Below are positions 60,723-64,000 of a stretch of DNA of 64,000 nt, one piece after another; the first letter of the stretch is position 1; each line of letters starts with the position of its first letter. The stretch is from Streptomyces violaceusniger (GTDB taxonomy: Bacteria > Actinomycetota > Actinomycetes > Streptomycetales > Streptomycetaceae). A model generated the notes under the pieces. That model saw only the letters and a program-made list of their open reading frames with translations. It did not search any database and was not told the DNA's origin. The position numbers and the translations under genes were made by a program. Where the stretch lies: NCBI GenBank assembly GCA_005405945.1, contig BJHW01000001.1, forward strand, positions 2,480,001 through 2,544,000, in the 5' to 3' direction.

Positions 60723-62174
60723 TCACCGCCCGGGGCTCCGCTGGGCCTCCGCCCGAAGGAGTCCGTCGAGCAACCGCACGAGTGAGTCGACGTGCGGCCG
60801 CTTGAGCGTCGACATGTGGGTACCGGGTGCGTCGAGCCCTTCGGTCGGAGCAGGACCAGTTCGAGAACGCTCACCTCGTGCTCGGCCCAGACCGCCTCGG
60901 TGATCGCCTCGGCGACGGCGGTCAGGTCGCCGTGCAGATGGTCGCGCGCCACCTCGGCCACGATGCCGAGGCCCTCCCCGCCGTCCGCGGTCACCGCGAA
61001 GGCGACGCTGTACCCCGTGCGGATGGCCGGGTGTGCCTCCACTGTGGTCTCGATGTCCTGCGGATAGTGGTTCCGGCCGAACACGATGATGAGGTCCTTC
61101 AGCCGGCCGGCCATGTAAAGCTGGCCGTCCCGGAGAAACCCGAGGTCCCCGGTGCGCAGGTAGGTGGTCCCGGGGTCCGTGGGCAACGTCGCGCCGAAGA
61201 CTTCGGCCGAGGCGTCGGGGTTGTCCCAGTAGCCCCGCGCGATGTGCGGCCCGGCGAGCCATATCTCGCCCACCTCGTCGGCCGAGCACTGCCGGCGGGT
61301 GTCGGGACGCACGATGGCGACGCGCTGCCCGGTCGCGGGGTTGCCGCAGGACACCACCTGACGTGCGGCGGGGTGGCCGGCCGCGGCGGTGAGGACCCGG
61401 CCGTGCTCGAAGGCCGCCTTGTCGATCCGGCTTCCTCACGAACGCCGCCGGCGGCATCAGGACGGTGAACAGCCCCTGCCACAAGGACATCAACAGGCTG
61501 GCTATCAGCCCCATGTCGTGATGTACGGGCAGCCAGCTCGCGATCCTCGTGCCGGGGTGGGTGCCGAAGCCGAGCCCCATCATCCGGATGTCGGCCGCCA
61601 GGTTCTCGTGTGACAGAACCACGCCCTTCGGCCGGGAGGTGGAGCCCGAGGTGTACTGGAGAAAGGCGATGTCACCGGGCTCGACCCGCGGAGGCGGCCA
61701 GGCGGTGGCCGAGGACCGGATGCCGTCCACCGTCCGCCACGGCAGGTCCCGCAGCGAGGCCGGGGCGTTCCTCAGGACCTTCTCCATGGCGTCCTCGGTC
61801 GTCAGGGCGGCCTTGGCGCCCGAGTCCGAGGCGATGACCATCAGCCGGCCGAGGTCGCACTCGGTGCGGGGCGCGTACACGGGCACGGCGATCACCCCGG
61901 CGCACAGGCAGCCCAGAAAGGCGACCACGAAGTCGAGTCCGGACGGGAAGCAGAGCATCGCGCGGTCACCACGGCGGAGCTCCTGCCGCAGATCGGCGGC
62001 GGTGCGCTGTGCCTCCCGGTCGAGGGCGGCGTAGGTCAGTCGCTCGGTTTCGTGGTCACCGTCGGCGAGGAAGGCGACCGCCGCGCGATCAGGGGTCTGC
62101 TCGCTCCACCAGCGCACCGCATGGACCAGAGTGGGGAACTGCGGATAGAAGGACTGAGGTTCCGGATCCGGCAC
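60723..62174 (-). pseudogene. Fatty acyl-AMP ligase with internal deletion
   Basis: N-part is a good FAAL: FLQYTSGSTSRPKGVVLSHE and SWLPVHHDMGLIA. At about 61430 the sequence jumps from PPAAFVRKP to FEHGRVLTAAAGHPAARQVV, and continues with IARGYWDNPDASAEVF and YLRTGDLGFLRDGQLY. Roughly 130-150 residues including the YGLAE region of the adenylate pocket are missing, and frames also change. A single base break near 60840 precedes the end (STLKRPHVDSL). FAALs feed acyl-AMP to PKS/NRPS; probably a relic of the same lost locus as the KS-TE fragment. Confidence 0.75.
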
Positions 62175-62540
62175 GGCTCGCTCTCTCCTGCGCTGTCGGC
62201 ACGAACGTCAAACGGTCCGAGGTCACCGTCGAGTCCGGCGTCACCGACGTGCAGACCGCCGATCCATGCGACCACCCCGGCGCCCCCGCGGTCGGACGCT
62301 ATCGAGAGGGAAACCAGGACAGCACCCCCTACCGCCGCGCGGACACCACAGGCCTCGGCCAGCGGACACCGCAAGATCCCCGGTGACCTTTGCGAGGGGG
62401 TTGGCAAGGGCCGTCGTCTGCAGCTACGTTCGAGGGCTCGGGCCGCTCGGGGTGAACGGTTGAGCGCGGGCTGACGTTCGTCACCAGGTGGAGCTGGGTG
62501 ACGGCGCGGCGAACCGAGGTCGCCGTACCTCGCGCACACC
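62175..62540. other. Intergenic region, no supported feature
   Basis: 366 bases between the acyl-AMP ligase relic and a small membrane ORF. No frame shows a recognisable protein and no clear promoter or hairpin was seen. Confidence 0.5.
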
Positions 62541-62708
62541 ATGCCGCCCTGGAATCTCGACAAGCCCGACGATCTCGACCCGCTGTGGGCCCACACCGTC
62601 ACCCAGTGGGCCATCGACCTCGGTGCACGCCTGGCGATCGGACTGATCTGCGGCTTCGCGGTGGCCCGCCTGCTGCGCCGGCACGAGCCCGAGATCATGC
62701 GGGACTAG
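62541..62708 (+). CDS. Small membrane protein or membrane-protein tail
   Basis: 55 residues: MPPWNLDKPDDLDPLWAHTV, then one helix (LGARLAIGLICGFAVARLL) and a charged end RRHEPEIMRD. Reads well in codon bias but has no convincing ribosome binding site. Could be a genuine small protein or the C-terminus of a lost larger one. Confidence 0.4.
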   Translation: MPPWNLDKPDDLDPLWAHTVTQWAIDLGARLAIGLICGFAVARLLRRHEPEIMRD

Positions 62709-62776
62709 CCCGCGCGTTTCACGAACTTCGGCGGCCGGCCGCCACGGGTGCCGAGTTTGTCGGCCGGTCCGGGCGC

Positions 62777-62834
62777 CTAGGGTCCTTCTGGCGGATCTCC
62801 GCGACGCCGCGGAGATCCGTCAGAAGGACCCTAG
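62777..62834. repeat. Dispersed intergenic palindrome, copy C (longest)
   Basis: Arms 62777-62803 and 62808-62834 pair over 27 bases with one mismatch around a four-base loop ACGC. Sequence core TCCTTCTG.CGGATCTCCGCG is shared with copies A and B. Its last four bases include the TAG stop of the minus-strand MFS gene. Probable terminator. Confidence 0.9.
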
Positions 62835-64000
62835 CCCTCGACGCGCTTCAGGCCGCGCACGGCCGGGATCGCCAGCAGCAGGGCGCAGGCGACGAGTGCC
62901 GTCGTCGCGGACACGCACAGCAGCGGCACCGTCCCCGCGACGAGCGCGAGCGGTCCCGCCAGCGCCTGCCCGACCGGCTTCATCACCAGCGAGCCGGCCG
63001 CGTCGTACGCGTGCACCCTGCCGAGGACGTCCTGCGGGATGTGCGTCTGCACGCTCGTGTGGAACATGACGATCCAGAACGCCATGCCCACACCGCTCAC
63101 CCCGTAGCACCCGGCGATGAGCGGCGCGGGAAGGCCGAGAGCGACCCCCAACGGCATGAGCGCCCAAACGATCATGGAGAGGGCACCGGCCCGGAGCGGA
63201 TACCGCGGGCGGAACCTGATCGCGACGATCCCGCCCAGCACACTTCCCGCCCCGAGGGACGACATGACCAAGCCGAACGTCGATGCTCCGTAGTCGGTGA
63301 CGAGGGTGCTGTTGCCGAGGGTCATGGTGGGGCCGGCACCGGCCAGCTGCCAGAGCATGAAGACGACGATGACGCTCCACAGCCAGGTCCTGGCCCGGAA
63401 CTCCCGCCATCCCTCGACGAGATCGGCCCGGAACGACGATTCGCCGTCCCGCGCGACCGGGCCCATCGGGACCGAGCGGAGCAGGAGCAGGCAGGCGCCG
63501 CTGACCCCATAGGTCAAGGCGTCGAGGGCGACCACCGTTGCCGGTGAGGAGACCGCCAGCAGCAGGCCGGCCAGCGACGGGCCGATCACGGCGGTGACGG
63601 ACTCCGAGATGCGGAGCGTGGCGTTGGCCTTCTGTACGTCCTGGGCTATGCGCGGGGTGATGCTGGCGACTCCCGGCTGGAAGATCGCGCTGCCCGCCCC
63701 GATCAGGGCCAGCAGCACCAGGATCTGCCACAGCTGCGGCGTACCCAGCAGGAACAGCAGCGCGAGCACCGCCTGAGAGCACAGCCGAGCCATGTCCGAG
63801 ACGACCATCAGCCGCCGGGCGCCCAAGCGGTCGGACAGCACCCCGCCAAAGATGATCAGCGCTGCGAACGGCGCTACGAGCGCGGCGAGCGCATAGCCCA
63901 CCCCACTCGCCCCGTATCCCGCCCGGATCACGGCGGCCGTGATCGCCACGGGGAGCATCGCGTCGCCCAGCAGAGAGGTGGTGCGGGCGGTGAAGAACAG
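62831..64000 (-). CDS. MFS transporter, enterobactin-exporter-like (5' end outside window)
   Basis: Reads in one frame from the window edge (LFFTARTTSLLGDAMLPVA) to the TAG at 62831. Twelve-helix MFS_3/EntS-type: ALIIFGGVLSDRLGARRLMV, GAGSAIFQPGVASITPRIAQ and SVQTHIPQDVLGRVHAYD are typical. These export siderophores or drugs. No frameshift. The stop codon is part of palindrome copy C. Confidence 0.85.
   Translation of the reverse strand: MFFTARTTSLLGDAMLPVAITAAVIRAGYGASGVGYALAALVAPFAALIIFGGVLSDRLGARRLMVVSDMARLCSQAVLALLFLLGTPQLWQILVLLALIGAGSAIFQPGVASITPRIAQDVQKANATLRISESVTAVIGPSLAGLLLAVSSPATVVALDALTYGVSGACLLLLRSVPMGPVARDGESSFRADLVEGWREFRARTWLWSVIVVFMLWQLAGAGPTMTLGNSTLVTDYGASTFGLVMSSLGAGSVLGGIVAIRFRPRYPLRAGALSMIVWALMPLGVALGLPAPLIAGCYGVSGVGMAFWIVMFHTSVQTHIPQDVLGRVHAYDAAGSLVMKPVGQALAGPLALVAGTVPLLCVSATTALVACALLLAIPAVRGLKRVEG

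Overview
The window is high-GC DNA with actinomycete codon use, GTG/TTG starts, rare TTA codons and gene families typical of Streptomyces (2-methylisoborneol synthase, narGHJI, many TetR/GntR regulators, OmpR-type two-component pairs, an epsilon-polylysine-synthetase-like membrane NRPS). I would call it a Streptomyces accessory region; the many gene-end remnants suit a chromosome arm, but that is inference. I saw no rRNA, tRNA, CRISPR array or complete insertion sequence.

Reading caution: more than 20 genes are broken by a single apparent frameshift. Every one I checked is a missing base, often at or near a C or G run, and protein similarity resumes at once in the next frame. This looks like systematic homopolymer under-calling in the assembly, not gene decay. 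I therefore annotate these genes as whole CDSs and give each break. True remnants, which lack whole domains, are listed separately as pseudogenes.

Layout. 1-5.0 kb (minus): a tightly coupled operon of flavin monooxygenase, RidA, DUF1028, M20 amidohydrolase and an MHS-type transporter, probably uptake and breakdown of an unknown amide or imine compound. 5.5-7.7 kb: 2-methylisoborneol synthase and GPP methyltransferase. 8.3-16.3 kb: a SLAC1/TDT-type anion transporter with a TTA codon, then narGHJI (respiratory nitrate reductase). 16.3-21.4 kb: secreted alginate-lyase-family protein (TTA codon 8), TetR regulators, an MFS exporter and a methyltransferase. 21.4-25.0 kb: GntR regulator, AbgT-type transporter and opine-dehydrogenase-like enzyme, with a near-consensus promoter overlapped by a perfect palindrome. 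25.2-30.1 kb: M24 peptidase, sirtuin, BioF remnant and a divergent two-component pair.

30.3-37 kb holds the most interesting system: a 2,4-diaminobutyrate aminotransferase, an aspartokinase that lacks its first ACT (feedback) domain, and a single-module A-T-membrane synthetase with the domain order of epsilon-poly-L-lysine synthetase. Together they predict a gamma-poly(diaminobutyric acid)-type cationic homopolymer made from aspartate with feedback removed. Two paralogous COG4705 membrane proteins, two further two-component systems and an AbrB-family membrane protein follow (37-44.6 kb).

44.7-64 kb: FetB-like permease, O-methyltransferase/TetR, a lipoprotein, an AtuA/DUF4387/MFS/GntR catabolic module with a shared operator, a second GntR-linked set (GlcG/HbpS, SDR, ABM monooxygenase), NmrA/TetR and TetR/DUF1772 pairs, an S66 peptidase, and relics of a lost polyketide/lipopeptide locus (KS-TE fusion, internally deleted fatty acyl-AMP ligase). 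A family of long palindromes recurs at 25.2, 44.7 and 62.8 kb, each at or beside the stop codon of a minus-strand gene.
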